A DNA stretch of 64,000 bases, taken from contig NW_020290036.1 in NCBI RefSeq assembly GCF_003144195.1, positions 62,001-126,000 on the forward strand. The letters are read 5' to 3'. Below, piece by piece: positions 19,950 through 30,611 of this stretch (within the stretch, counting starts at the first letter, position 1; each line of letters starts with the position of its first letter). This DNA comes from Ceraceosorus guamensis (lineage: Eukaryota; Basidiomycota; Exobasidiomycetes; Ceraceosorales; Ceraceosoraceae). Position numbers and translations under genes: made by a program. The notes beneath the pieces are model-generated. The model did no database searches. It was not told where the DNA came from and saw only the letters and a list, made by a program, of their open reading frames with translations.

Positions 19950-21790
19950 CTTGAATCAGCTCCGTACTGCCGAGTAGCACAGCCGAGAGGTAGAGGGGCC
20001 AAATAAAATTTGCGTGCTTGATCGAGTATGAGCAGAGGTGTAGCGGTGCGCTATTCCATCCACTCGTGACTGGCGTGCGACAGCTTGCGATGGCGTTGAG
20101 GGTGGTGATGGTGGCAATGCGGCGCGGCATCGCGAGCGGCGTCGAAAGGAAGTCGACCGCGCCCCCGAGCGTTGTCATTTAAAATTCGGTGTCGTACGCG
20201 CGCGCGCGTGGGGGGAATCGAGAAAGTCAAGGAGTGGGGCGCGTATCGCAACGCTTGCTTAGCAGCAGCGTGGAGATGTGAGTCTGATCGTGCGCGTCTT
20301 GATTCTTCCTCCACGTGCAGCATGCGCCCGGCGCTCTGTCCATCGTGGATTCCTCATACTCAAACTGACCAGCAGTCAAGAGTCACAGTCGTGAGTACCG
20401 AGAAGCACGTTGGCACCGCGGTCAGCAAGCTCTTTCTTCACAGTCGCGGTGCATGGGCAGCTTGAAATGGAAACGGTTGCTTGGCACTTAGCATACGCGA
20501 TGTAGACATAGAGAGAGGGCCCGGCGCATCATCTCTACACTACGATGATGGCGAAAGAGTCACACTGCACTGTGGTTCGCGATTCGCTCAATCCAATCGT
20601 GAATGAAGCGCGTGGCCTTGCACCGCCGCAACTTTAGCCCAGATACCTACCTCGCGCGTCATCGGTCGTGATTATGTTGATTCAAGAGTCGCGTGGTGAG
20701 CCGTGATTCACATTTGATTCTTGATATGGAGTCCATCATGGTCATGTATACCGGTGCTTTGCTTTGCGTGCCGTGCCTATACCTACACAGTCTTGAGTCA
20801 GAGTCGTGGGTATAGCCCAGCTACCTTTAGCCGAGGCCGATCAGCGTGCATGCATCGCGATCGAGAGTCGTGAGTATGGTCGTCATGATCGAGTGCGCGG
20901 GCTCTGCTGCAAGCACAGTCACGAGTCGCGAGTCACTCAGTGCATGCCTTAGCTATAGGATCAGGATCAGCAGGATCAGCAGCACCGCGCGAGCGCACGC
21001 CATGCACTTGTGACTCTGTAAGCTGTGCTGCTGCATGCTGCGTGTGCATGGACATGCGATGAAGCTAGGCCTGCTTCTCGCGCAAGGGCGACCGGCCGTC
21101 CGCGTCGCGTTTGAGGTGTGCTGAGTGTTGAGTGTGCGCGTGTACCTGCTGCTGCTGCATGCCTATGCTGTATGTACATTGTATATCCAGATCAAATTGT
21201 GCGCGCGGCACTACTCGTGGCTACTGACTGTACTCGTGACTGCTGCTTGCCGATACCGGTACCGTAGATGAACTCAGACTCTGTTGCCGTGCAGCTTGCT
21301 CATCTCTGCATGTTCACCCAATCACAAATTCTCGTGCCGGGCCACTGCATCCGCAACCCCCATCCTGCCCCCGCTCCCCGTCCTCCCATTTCCACTGTCG
21401 ATCGTGACATCCAACCGGTTCGACGAATCCAGCTTCTGTCACAAGGCTTGCACACAATCAGCCAAGCCAGACACCTCCTTCGCAGGCCCACGCCTTTAGG
21501 ATCATCGCACGAAGTGCCATCTACTTTGCAGCATCCTAATTCCACTTGTCACAATCCTGGAGGACGATATATCGACAAACCTGCAGCTGCTCAGTGACAG
21601 TGCTTCAGCAGCATTTTGAACTAGCTTCTTCACCTCGCACGGCACGATCAACGCGCACCGGTCGCCATAAAGCGATTCATCGACGGATTTCGCCCCCGCT
21701 TGCTGGGAAGACATTCGCCTCCACCGACTCGCCGGCGTTGGTCCGTATTCTATCTAGGCGCTGCACACGCCAAGTCTACCGTAATTGAAC
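19950..21790. other. Divergent spacer rich in the dispersed motif
   Basis: Between the starts of U2AF35 (minus) and the MAPKK (plus). No exon recognised. Motif clusters at 20373-20397, 20790-20810, 20857-20878 and 20915-20940; TACCGGTA-type palindromes near 20749 and 21253-21264; a short GGATCAGCA repeat at about 20957-20985. A CT/CA-rich stretch from about 21340 to 21600 probably belongs to the MAPKK promoter and 5' UTR. Confidence 0.5.
20915..20940. repeat. Dispersed motif cluster (CAGTCACGAGTCGCGAGTCA)
   Basis: Two and a half head-to-tail copies of the AGTC(A/G)CGAGT unit. It is the densest of four clusters within 600 bases upstream of the MAPKK promoter. Confidence 0.5.
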
Positions 21791-23935
21791 ATGGCTTCTT
21801 CAGAGACTGAAGCTGGACCATCGTCCTTGGCGCAGCGTGCGGCTGATCTCAGCTTGTCCGACGAACCTCATGCAAGCAGTGCTCAGTCAACGGGTAGACA
21901 CACCAACGGATCTGCCTCAGCTTCGCCTCCACCAGCACTATCCCAACCTCAGCAGCCCGAATCTGTTAGACGTCCCACGGGTGGTCCTCCTTCACGGAGC
22001 GGTGGCCCCCCGGGCAGCGGTGGAGGTGGTCCGCCACCTCGACAGAACGCTGGCTTGGGAAGTCTAGCAAATGTCAATTCACGCGCAAAGGCCATGGCTG
22101 GTGGCCCGCTGCCGCCAAGCCTGATGGCGAAGCTCCAAGCAGTAAGTTGCGAATCACCGCTTGACTTGACTTCTCGGTGAAATGCCCTTCTCACAAATTC
22201 GCTCTTGTCCCTCATGCGCCGGTCTCGCACCTAGAACGCAAGCCGATCAGCTGCAGGACCGGGAGGATCGCCATCACCAGATCCTCAGAGCCTCTTGTCG
22301 AGAGGTGCAGGCGCACCCGGTGGACCCGGGCTGGGCTCTCTGCGGGCAGCCCCTAGTGGTCCGCCTCGAGCACCGCCTCCTCCCAGCGGCCCCACCGGTG
22401 GAGGTCCAGCCTTGGGAGGGATGGCGGCGAGAAGAGCCAGACCAGGCTTCAAGCTGAGCGACATGGGATTCACAGCGGAAGGACCTCCTGGTGGCGCTGG
22501 CAGCCCAGGCACGTCTCAGCCAGGGGCCCTCGTTGGTCGAGCACCGGGACAAAAGCTTGCTCCACCTGGTAAGCTTGCCAACGCAACCGGCCCCATGAGT
22601 TCAGCTTTCGCGAATTTTTCGAACGTTGTGTGAGCGATCTTGATGCTGATCAGGCTCACTATTCAAGAGCGCGAGCTGATTGCCTGCCTCTGCCTTTGGT
22701 TGCAAACTGCCCAGCGACCCATCTGGACGCTTGAACTTTGACGGAAAAGCGATTTTGCACAAGTCTGGCGTCGAATTTCGGAACGGCACCAAATTTCAGA
22801 TCAACATGGAAGACTTGGAATTGCTCGACGAGCTTGGCAAAGGCAATTACGGCACTGTGCGCAAGGTCCGCCATACGCGCACAAAAGTAGAGATGGCAAT
22901 GAAGGTGAGTTGCATGGTTGTCATGGACGCAAAGCAGCGCTAAATGCGGTATCTGCCCTTATCTGGCGCATACACAGGAGATTCGCCTCGAGCTTGACGA
23001 ATCAAAGCTAAATGCCATCATCATGGAGCTGGACATCCTTCATAGAGCTACTGCGCCTGAAATTGTCGAGTTCTACGGAGCATTCTTTGTGGAGAGCTGC
23101 GTCTACTATTGCATGGAGTACATGGATGCGAAGAGCCTTGAAAGCTTGTACCATGGACCTTGCTCGGTACCCGAAGACGTGTTGGCGAGGATCGTAGCGT
23201 GGACAGTGCGAGGTCTCAGATTCCTCAAAGATGAGCTGCAAATCATGCACAGAGGTGAGCGATGCGAGTTGGTCGCCATGTTAGCCTGATAGCTCACTGT
23301 GTAAATCTCAAATCACAGACGTGAAACCAACAAACATCTTGCTGAATCGCAAAGGGGAGGTCAAATTATGCGATTTTGGTGTCTCTGGTCAGCTGGAAAA
23401 GAGCCTCGCAAAGACGAACATTGGCTGCCAGAGCTACATGGCTGTGAGTGTATGTCTTCATCGTCCTGCCCCTCTCGAACGCTGACGCCTCTCTCTCATG
23501 CTTCATGACCAGCCCGAGCGTATCAAGGGCGAGTCGCAAAACATGCTTGGCACCTACACGGTCGCGTCTGACGTGTGGTCGCTAGGCTTGACCATCGTCG
23601 AAACGACTCTGGGCACATATCCATATCCGCCCGAGACCTACTCGAACGTCTTTGCGCAGCTCCAAGCGATCGTGCATGGTGACCCGCCCCAGCTACCTCC
23701 GACGTACAGCAGCCTCGCTCGGGACTTTGTTGCGAGGTGCCTGGAAAAAGTGCCTGACCGGCGAGCCACTTATGCGCAGATGCTCGAACATCCTTGGCTC
23801 GTGGAAGACTCTAACAAGGGCAGGGACGGTGTCGACATGGAGGGATGGGTAAATAAAGCTTTGGACGCCAAGATCGCGAGGAAAGCTGAATCTGCTGCCG
23901 CATTGACCTCAAACGCCGGCGGGCAATCAGCGTAG
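21791..23935 (+). CDS. PBS2: HOG-pathway MAP kinase kinase (PBS2/Wis1 type)
   Basis: Exons: 21791-22141, 22235-22629, 22715-22904, 22978-23254, 23319-23443, 23513-23935; 586 aa. A Pro/Gly/Ser-rich N-terminus of about 245 residues contains [15 protein letters not shown], typical of PBS2 orthologues. The kinase domain begins after [19 protein letters not shown]. It has the P-loop GKGNYGTV (about 289-296), catalytic Lys312 (MAMK, last codon of exon 3) and HRD with Asp405 (codon split by an intron). DFG is at 423-425, and the activation loop SLAKT has phospho-acceptors Ser433 and Thr437, followed by MAPERIKGE. All catalytic residues are intact. By family knowledge it is activated by Ssk2-type MAPKKKs and phosphorylates the Hog1/p38 MAPK under osmotic and other stress. 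The Pro-rich N-terminus is where yeast Pbs2 binds the SH3 protein Sho1; such a site is possible but not proven here. Confidence 0.95.
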
Positions 23936-24629
23936 CCAAGGTCGATGCCGCATTCTCTGACTCTGACTTTTCCACGTAGCATGTATTCTCCTTCACGTCT
24001 GTTTGCACATCCCATACACGCAATGCACATCTCTGTCCTGCCCTGCTTGGATTGAGCTCTCCCGAGAGCTGAGCGTGCGTGACCTTTGCGACCGGCCGTC
24101 TCCGAATGCATGCTGCGCCAGAGCGGAGAGCTGTGCGCAGAACGTGCACTTATCAATTGTATGCTCGTGACTGTTGTCGCGCGCGGGGTAACGCGCATTG
24201 CCATGATTTGATCCGAGGGACAGCGCTGGGGAGAAGTTTATGTCAGTCAAAGGCCTCGCGCCTGGAATCGTGTCTTTCGTGCCAGGGTCATAGAGGGCTT
24301 CCTTTGTAGCTCAAGCCCTTCCTTTCGAAGCCACGCCTCAAATGTCAAAGTGAAATCTTGTCTCCGAATCCCCCAAGCTTCTGTTGTCCAGATATGCCAC
24401 TCGCAATTTCTCCGACTAAGTCTCCGTCGTTGTCGATCCGACTCCCAGCCACATGATGGCGCATGCATAGAAATGAGCCAGGCAGCGAATTCGTCGACCA
24501 TCAGCTAATTTCGTCGGTCCGTCTGATGCTGGTGGTCGCGGAGTGATAGATCACGGAAAGCAGGTGCGTGTTATGGCCAAGGAAAACACGTTGACTTCAT
24601 ATACGTTCCAGTGTGCGGGCCTCTGGTAT
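23936..24629. other. Spacer downstream of the MAPKK
   Basis: 3' UTR of the MAPKK, then unassigned sequence. An 84-codon minus frame (24247-24501) starting MVDEFAAWLI and rich in Trp is visible, but it has no recognised family and no splice partners, so it is not called a gene. Confidence 0.4.
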
Positions 24630-24749
24630 TCCTCGTTCGTCCAGTGGTTAGGATACTGCTCTTTCATTTCTGGCATGGACGCTTGCGGCATGTGCCGTAG
24701 TTCTCCATGGGAGACAGCAGCGGCCCGGGTTCGATCCCCGGACGGGGAA
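24630..24749 (+). tRNA. tRNA-Glu (anticodon UUC) with a 48-nt intron
   Basis: The cloverleaf can be drawn by hand. Acceptor TCCTCGT (24630-24636) pairs with ACGGGGA (24742-24748) with one G-U pair; discriminator A at 24749. The D-stem is GTCC/GGAT. The anticodon stem is CTGCT (24656-24660) with AGCAG (24716-24720), and the anticodon TTC is at 24663-24665. The T-arm is CCGGG-TTCGATC-CCCGG. An insertion between positions 37 and 38 (24667-24714) is where nuclear tRNA introns always lie, so it should be removed by the tRNA splicing endonuclease. The mature length is 72 nt, normal for tRNA-Glu. Confidence 0.92.
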
Positions 24750-25548
24750 CTTTTGACCGCGGCATCTCGCACATCAAAACCAGTCGGGCATCGACGTCAC
24801 TTTTAATATCATCATCTACCACGTCAACATGAATCGGGAATGCGCATAGACGCTATGTGCTCCCTGCTTGCTTGTATGCTGTCTCGTAGGTTGGACTTCT
24901 CCGACGCTCGCTCGAGCGTGCGGGTGTGCCGCTCCGAGTGCCCGTTTGCGTGCTAGCTGGACACTGGCACGTGATGCGCTAGCAAAACAGACTAGATCGC
25001 TATAGCACCCTAGAATGTCCATTCTTGGACATGTCTCGATCGTGACTCGAGAATGCTGTTTGTGTGTAACTCGATGTCTCTTCTTGCACTTGCTACTATG
25101 TGGCACTGCGTGCGTGCTCTCTTGCATCCCTTCCTCTCTTTCTCGCTCGCACATTCTCCGTGCTTGCTCTTGCCCAATCTTTCACTGAACATGCGCTCAC
25201 CACTCATGTTCCTGACAACTTTGAGTCGCCCGAAGCTCTGCCCCGCACTCCAGAGACTTGACCTGATCATTCAATTATACGCCTAATCACTGGTCCACAT
25301 AGCCAAGAGCACGTGACTTGAGGTCGCGCTCCACGTACGAGCCGCTCTTAGGTTTTCCGCGTCCATATTCGAATTCGCGACTAGCAATTGAATGTGTCCA
25401 GTAATCTTCTGAAGAAGAAGTGATCAAACAGAATGCGGCTTCACCACTGGCCATTGACTGCACGAAGCTCTCCCTGGTCCTCTCTGCTACCAAAACGATG
25501 GTAAAAAGATTTTGCGTGGATTTGCTACGATGATCGGGCAAAAAGGAA
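24750..25548. other. Spacer between the two tRNA genes
   Basis: No coding signal. A short T run in ACTTTTGACC and ACTTTTAATATC just after 24749 could end Pol III transcription of tRNA-Glu. A motif copy (ATCGTGACTCGAG) lies near 25038 and a pyrimidine-rich tract at 25115-25185. Confidence 0.4.
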
Positions 25549-25645
25549 TGAACTCTGAGCGAATCGAACGCTCAACCTTCTGGAGCCTTCGGGCAAAAGT
25601 CCGCAAACACTGGAATCAGATGCGCTACCATTGCGCCAAGAGTTC
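25549..25645 (-). tRNA. tRNA-Trp (anticodon CCA) with a 25-nt intron
   Basis: Read on the minus strand from 25645. Acceptor GAACTCT pairs perfectly with AGAGTTC, with discriminator A at 25549. The D-arm is GCGC..GGTAG..GCGC. Anticodon stem TCTGA pairs with CCAGA with a mismatch at the 31-39 position, and the anticodon CCA is at 25613-25611. The T-arm is GAGCG-TTCGATT-CGCTC. The intron (25585-25609) lies after position 37. tRNA-Trp genes of many eukaryotes carry an intron at this site. Mature length 72 nt. Confidence 0.88.
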
Positions 25646-26552
25646 TCGGCGTAGCTTTGCACAACTTGTACAATATGAATCGCTCAGACGATATCCGTCT
25701 CGCTTTGCAACGAACGCATTCTGCCGATTTCTGAATTCACCTCTTGCTGCCCTTCCTTGTGCTTGCACAAGATGCACCTCAGAGTTCACTCAAGACTCTC
25801 GACTTGCGTACAAATGCGAGGATCGAAGCGCAAAAGTGGCGCACAGGAAACTCACGCCCAAGCGCTGGCTGCGACCGACGCCCCCCCACCTTTCTTTCGA
25901 CGGGCACATTCAGAACAGGATTTGCTCGCCTCTACACGTGGGAGGGAAGAGGTTCTTGAGCGTGTCTGGCTGAGCCACACTCGATGACTGTCCCAGAGGC
26001 GCAGAGGGACGCGGTCAAAGCGATTCACCAAGGCGGACACGCTACCTCACGCTGTTGACCTTGTGCAGCTCTAGCAAGGTTCGCACCCATGAGCCTTCAA
26101 TACTAGCGATCACCAGGAATAGAAGGAATAGCGGGGCTATAGGACTGTTTGCAGAGCCCACGAGAGCCGTCACGCACGATCGGATGATCATGCGAGGTGC
26201 TCCGTCCGCATGGATAGCGAGTCCGCGGCGGCTCGCGTCGTGCAAAGACAAGACAGGGTGTGGCTTACGAGTCCAGTCCTTGCCGCCGCGTTTAGAGTGG
26301 AAGCTTGCAAGTGACAAATTTGCATTCCGAAAAGGCTCACTGGCTCTCATCTTCAGGCCTTGGTATCTTGCTGCATCCTTAGCATTCATCTCTGCGAGTC
26401 AACAAGAAAATTCGCGCAACGTCGACAAGAGGACCTGCAAAGCGCGCAACCGGTGACGATTTGATACATTGCCTGGTCAGGGAAGCGTAGAGGAGTACAG
26501 GATGCAAAGCAAATGAATGGTGGTGAGTGTGTACAGCCGCAAGCGTGAGATA
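25646..26552. other. Spacer between tRNA-Trp and the bZIP-like gene
   Basis: Contains the 3' UTR of the minus-strand bZIP-like gene. A 115-codon minus frame (26042-26389) ending with a hydrophobic stretch (APLFLLFLVIASIEG) is open, but it matches no family I know and is left uncalled. Confidence 0.4.
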
Positions 26553-28542
26553 TCAGCGCTGTCTGCCGGGCCAGACGAGCGCGTGCAGACCTCTTTGTTT
26601 CCTCCAAAAGTTTGTGTACATGAGGATATTCGTATCGAGGATGATGTGCCACTTTTCCAAGAACCAGGGACTGACTTCCCAGCCAAACTCTGCAGTCGTG
26701 TCAGTTCCGATGACGATGAATGCTGGTTCGGCCTCGCCAGTGTTGCCAGAGATGCACATGTCGAAGCAACTGGGGGAGGCAAGGTACACGCGCTGAGCGG
26801 GCATTCGTGGCAAAGTGACACTTCACGCCCGCCTACTCACAGCTCGTCCTCGTCAATCAGCTTGGCAGCCGACAGCGCCAAAATGCGATCGCGAACACTT
26901 GGCCAGGGCAAGACGTCCAGCCACGGATGGTCTACGAATGAGAAAGGATTTCAGCCAAAGCCGTTGCTCCACTGCCACGCAATCTGCCCAACTTACGCTC
27001 CACGGCCATTTGCAATTTTGTCGGCAGCATGTTCTGCGGCATCTCTTGCCATTTGCGCTCCAGCACTTCATCCGTTCGCAAATCGAGGGGTTGTGTCGAC
27101 TGACCGACCGTGGTCACCTGCAAGCCGTTGACCGGACACACGCTGATGCTGTTATGATGGACTTGCGGCCTGCAGCGCGCCAAATAGCACTCGCCGAGCG
27201 CCGACACGCCCTCGTAGTCCGCGAGCTATCAATGGAGAGAGCCACTTCAGTCGAGGGTCGCATTGGCTCGACGCGCTGAACAACTCACATCTTCGTGTGT
27301 GAAGCCCATGACTCGGGCATTGCAGAACATGGCTTGCACCGTATGGCGCTGTTCCATGTCTACCGGCTTGCCCAACCCAAGCGAGCGACTGCTGAACATG
27401 CAGAACCTGTCGAAATCGCACTTGCTCATCATCTTGAGCTGTTCTCCCGCCGCCAGCACCATGGCAGCCTGATACGCTTTCCGTTGCGGGTCGCGCGGTT
27501 CACGAGACATTAATTCGGACGCATCCTTGAATAGGTTTTCTGTGCTGCCCTTGAGCACCTTGGCAACATCGATGATGTTGATGGGTGCGCCCTCAGAAGG
27601 TGGTGAAGAGGAGGATCCCGACGATGGCGAGCCGCTTGACGAGCCAGATGGCGAAGACTGCGCATGCCCGCTAGACGAGTGGAATGACGCGCTCGATGCG
27701 CTGCTGCCGAGGTGGGACGCAGCGTCGCTTCCACTAAATGAGACGTTGCCACCATCTGCATGTCTCGTGCTTCGAAAGTACGGCGCCGCCTCTCTTGCGG
27801 CTGCTTCGGCATTCGTAGCGCAGAGCTGAGCAATGGTGTTTGGCAGGGCCGCCTCGAGCAAATCTTCCAATGCGCGCGCAGCGACCGATGTTCCGCCGGG
27901 TGTGCGCTGCTCTCCTCCTAGCGCGTCGGTCCATTGCTCGCTTGTCACTATGTCGGAAGGCAGATGATTGGTGGGAAAGCTTTGCGAGACGCCATTCTGC
28001 AACCATTGTGTGAAAGGGCTGGGTGCATCGGTCGGCTGCTGAGGAGCGGAGGACACGCTGCTAGGCAAGTGCGTTGGCTGCTGCAATTGGCTCGCAAAGA
28101 ACCCCGCGCTGGCTGCGAGCTCAGCCGAGACGCTCGTGCCGAGTGCGGTAGTGATGCCATGCTGATCGACACTGCTCGCGCTCTGAAAGGTGGTGCTGTA
28201 AGGTGTCGGGTTCGAGCTGGAAGAGGCTGACATATCCTCGGAGGCGGAGGGTGTGCGGTGAGCAGATGTGGACGTCGCTGCGATAAGCTCTTGCGATGAC
28301 GATGAGGCAGCAACAGCCCGTTTGGCCTATGCAGAGCGAGCAGCGTATAGTGAGAGGAGCTCGACGGGTATGCACATGCGCACAGACCAACTCACCTCTC
28401 TAGCTCTCTCTCTGAATCTGCGTTGAGCGAGCTTGTTCTGTTCCCTCCTCTGCGCGAGCACCTCTGCAGCTGACTGCTCTGGAGTCACATCAGAAGCTCC
28501 GGCAGGCCCACCGACGACACTTCCTGTTCGTGCAGCAGGCAT
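26553..28542 (-). CDS. bZIP-like transcription factor with DUF3425 domain
   Basis: Exons: 28396-28542, 27289-28326, 26997-27225, 26841-26931, 26553-26769; 573 aa. Residues about 31-49 form a fungal bZIP basic region (QRREQNKLAQRRFRERARE, with the N..AQR.FR.R contacts), and an intron follows at once. The expected leucine zipper is not evident: the next exon reads AKRAVAASSSSQELIAATS, without Leu heptads. A disordered Ser-rich middle contains SGSSSGSPSSGSSSSPPSEG. The C-terminal 240 residues fit DUF3425: QRKAYQAAMVLAAGEQLKMM, HPWLDVLPWPSVRDRIL, and FGWEVSPWFLEKWHIILDT, ending WRKQRGL. DUF3425 proteins are fungal transcription regulators, mostly uncharacterised. The start at 28542 was chosen as the first ATG in frame with the basic region; an upstream exon cannot be excluded. 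All four introns are 63-71 nt. Confidence 0.82.
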
Positions 28543-28920
28543 TTCTGATGGATCTGGGTTGAAAGCTGAAATGGCAGGAGGCTTTCGGGTCGCGCGCAGG
28601 CAGAAGTCGTGAGCGTTGAAGTTGAAGTGTGGTAGCAGGACGAATCCTGAGCGATGCTGCAAAGCGAGATAGGGCAGCGCGCGCAATTTGCGCTTCGATC
28701 ACTATACTTACGGCCGAAAGCAGACGCGCGAGGCGAAGCGTCGGCACTTGTGACCCGCGTGTGTCGGCGGTGGGGTGCCGCGAGGATGGAAGGAAGTGAA
28801 TGGGGGTGCAAGCGAGGGAAGTGGTGTGTCAAGAGGTGTCGCTTTATCAAGGTGAGAGAGTGCGACAGCGATGAAAAGATGAGGAACTAGCGCGTTGCGT
28901 GGATGAGCGCAGGAGAGGGG

Positions 28921-28943
28921 GAGAGAGAGAGAGAGAGAGAGAG
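28921..28943. repeat. (GA)n microsatellite
   Basis: An uninterrupted GA dinucleotide run of about 23 bases, preceded by GGAGAGGGG. Near the bZIP-like gene 5' side, so it may act as a GAGA-type promoter tract; this is inference. Confidence 0.85.
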
Positions 28944-29383
28944 GCGGTGCTCTGGAAAGTTCCGAGAGCATGCTTGCAGCCCCGTCGCGGTCAGCAGCGC
29001 GCAGCCAGGCGGCGGTGCATGCTGGTGGTCGCGCGCGCAGCAGGTCGCAACGCGGAGATGCGCGCATGAAGATGCTGACGGTGCATATCGGCTAGAGGCG
29101 TGGCCTCGTCGTCCTTACAGGCAATAAGACACCCACCACACACACTCGCTGACCGCCCAGCACTCGTGACTCTGACTGCAGCAGCGGCTCAGATCGAGAG
29201 CCCCAGCAACGCCTGGAGTCACAGTAAGGAGCATTGAGTATAAGGACGGGGCTCATTCTCAGCGACTCACGACCTGCGATGCCGCTGCTCTATAAACAGA
29301 GTCGAAGTTCTTGGCGGGCGCGTTGAGCATTCATGCGGAAAGCTGGCAAGCGCTGCGAATCTAGGCTACGCTGTCTACAGCTA

Positions 29384-29411
29384 CAGTCGTGAGTGTGAGT
29401 CGTGAGTCACT
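29384..29411. repeat. Dispersed motif cluster (CAGTCGTGAGTGTGAGTCGT)
   Basis: Three near-copies of AGTCGTGAGT in tandem, ending GAGTCAC. The same unit occurs in inverse orientation at 30101-30120. Confidence 0.5.
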
Positions 29412-30100
29412 ACTTGATGAGTCGTGCGTCGCTGCTGCTGCATGCGGGCAAGACAACTCTTGACTCCTATAGGCGGAGCTCGCCTGGCCCGGGCCCTTGA
29501 ATTTTTCTATTCATCCGAAGGGCGAGATGCAAGATCGCTCGCACATTCACGATTTCACAGGACTCGTGATTTGGGTGACTTTGCTTTCAATGAATGGTTC
29601 GACTCAGACTGCTGAACTCAAGAATCAAGAATCAAGGAAGTCAGTCACGAGTGGAGAGCAGCGGTGCGCGCGTACGTGAGGTCTGCTGCAGCCCAAAAGT
29701 TTCTCTTTCTCCTTGCATGCCAGTCGTGAATTCATCAGCAGTTTGAGTGGGAAAGGTGCTGGGCATCTCCAACAAAGCTTAGCATTCACACTCAAAAGAT
29801 GTTTTTGTGAGTGCCGTGTCAAGCTTGCCTCCTAGATCAGCATGTAGAGCACAGCGGCACTCGTGACTGTTGGCCGATGAGAGCGATGCCGCGGCGTCTC
29901 GGTATGATGCTTCGAGCGCGAGCGTGGGAGGAGGGGCAAAAAGTGATCATCATCGACGCAAAACTCACGACTCACACTGGTGCCGAGCAGTCCGAGCCCC
30001 AGCATTGCTAGGCGTCAGCAAGCGTGAGTGAGAGCACACAAGCACTCACTCGCAATCGCGACAGCGACGGTGCTGTACCACCCGTTCATTCCACCAAGGC

Positions 30101-30120
30101 CACTCGTGACTCGTGACTCC
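30101..30120. repeat. Dispersed motif, tandem pair (CACTCGTGACTCGTGACTCC)
   Basis: Two perfect overlapping copies of ACTCGTGACT. An almost identical 20-mer is found at 44459-44480, 14 kb away and also between genes. Confidence 0.55.
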
Positions 30121-30611
30121 CACAGCCCTCTCGCCTCGTGTGTAGATGCTGTTTGTGAGTGCATGAGTGTTTGTTCCCACGCTGAGCGCGGATTCGTGAT
30201 GATTGCATACATGTATATATTCATGATTTGGCGCGCTGCGCTTTCAACCCGGCTCTGTGACGCGTGCTGTGCTCGAGCCATGCTGCTGCTGCACATTTGC
30301 ACAACACTCACCACACCACTCGTGACTATTACGACCCTCTCCCCTCATCTCACACCACGACTTCCAGGTTGCTATTTTTGCTGTGGCCTATGTCCGCGAG
30401 ATCGTCAGCGTGCATCACCAGCCCTACTAGGACTCACCCTCTCGACACGCGCCATCGTCAGTAACGCGAGTAGCGCTTGCAGCGGGGTGTGCCCATCACC
30501 ATCCCCACTCGCATTCAGATAGGTGACATTTACGACTGCAACTCGCTCTTGAAGCAGCGAGCACGTCCTTGACGAATCGTTGATCCATCTCGCAAACGCT
30601 ACGCAGACGAC

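Larger units (their letters stand above)
28543..30611. other. Divergent 2.1 kb spacer rich in the dispersed motif
   Basis: Between the bZIP-like gene (minus) and seipin (plus). No exon recognised. It has the highest density of the AGTCACGAGT/GTGACTCGTGAC motif in the window: near 29163, 29264, 29384-29411, 29643, 29862, 29966, 30101-30120 and 30319. A GA microsatellite lies at 28921-28943. The last 150 bases before 30612 should hold the seipin 5' UTR. Confidence 0.5.

Noticed and set aside
24247-24501. 84-codon Trp-rich minus frame
   Set aside because: Protein-like composition, but no recognised domain, no neighbouring exon and close to a tRNA gene. Left as a note in the spacer.
26042-26389. 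115-codon minus frame with a hydrophobic end
   Set aside because: No homologous family known to me and no splice partners; possibly part of the bZIP-like gene 3' UTR.
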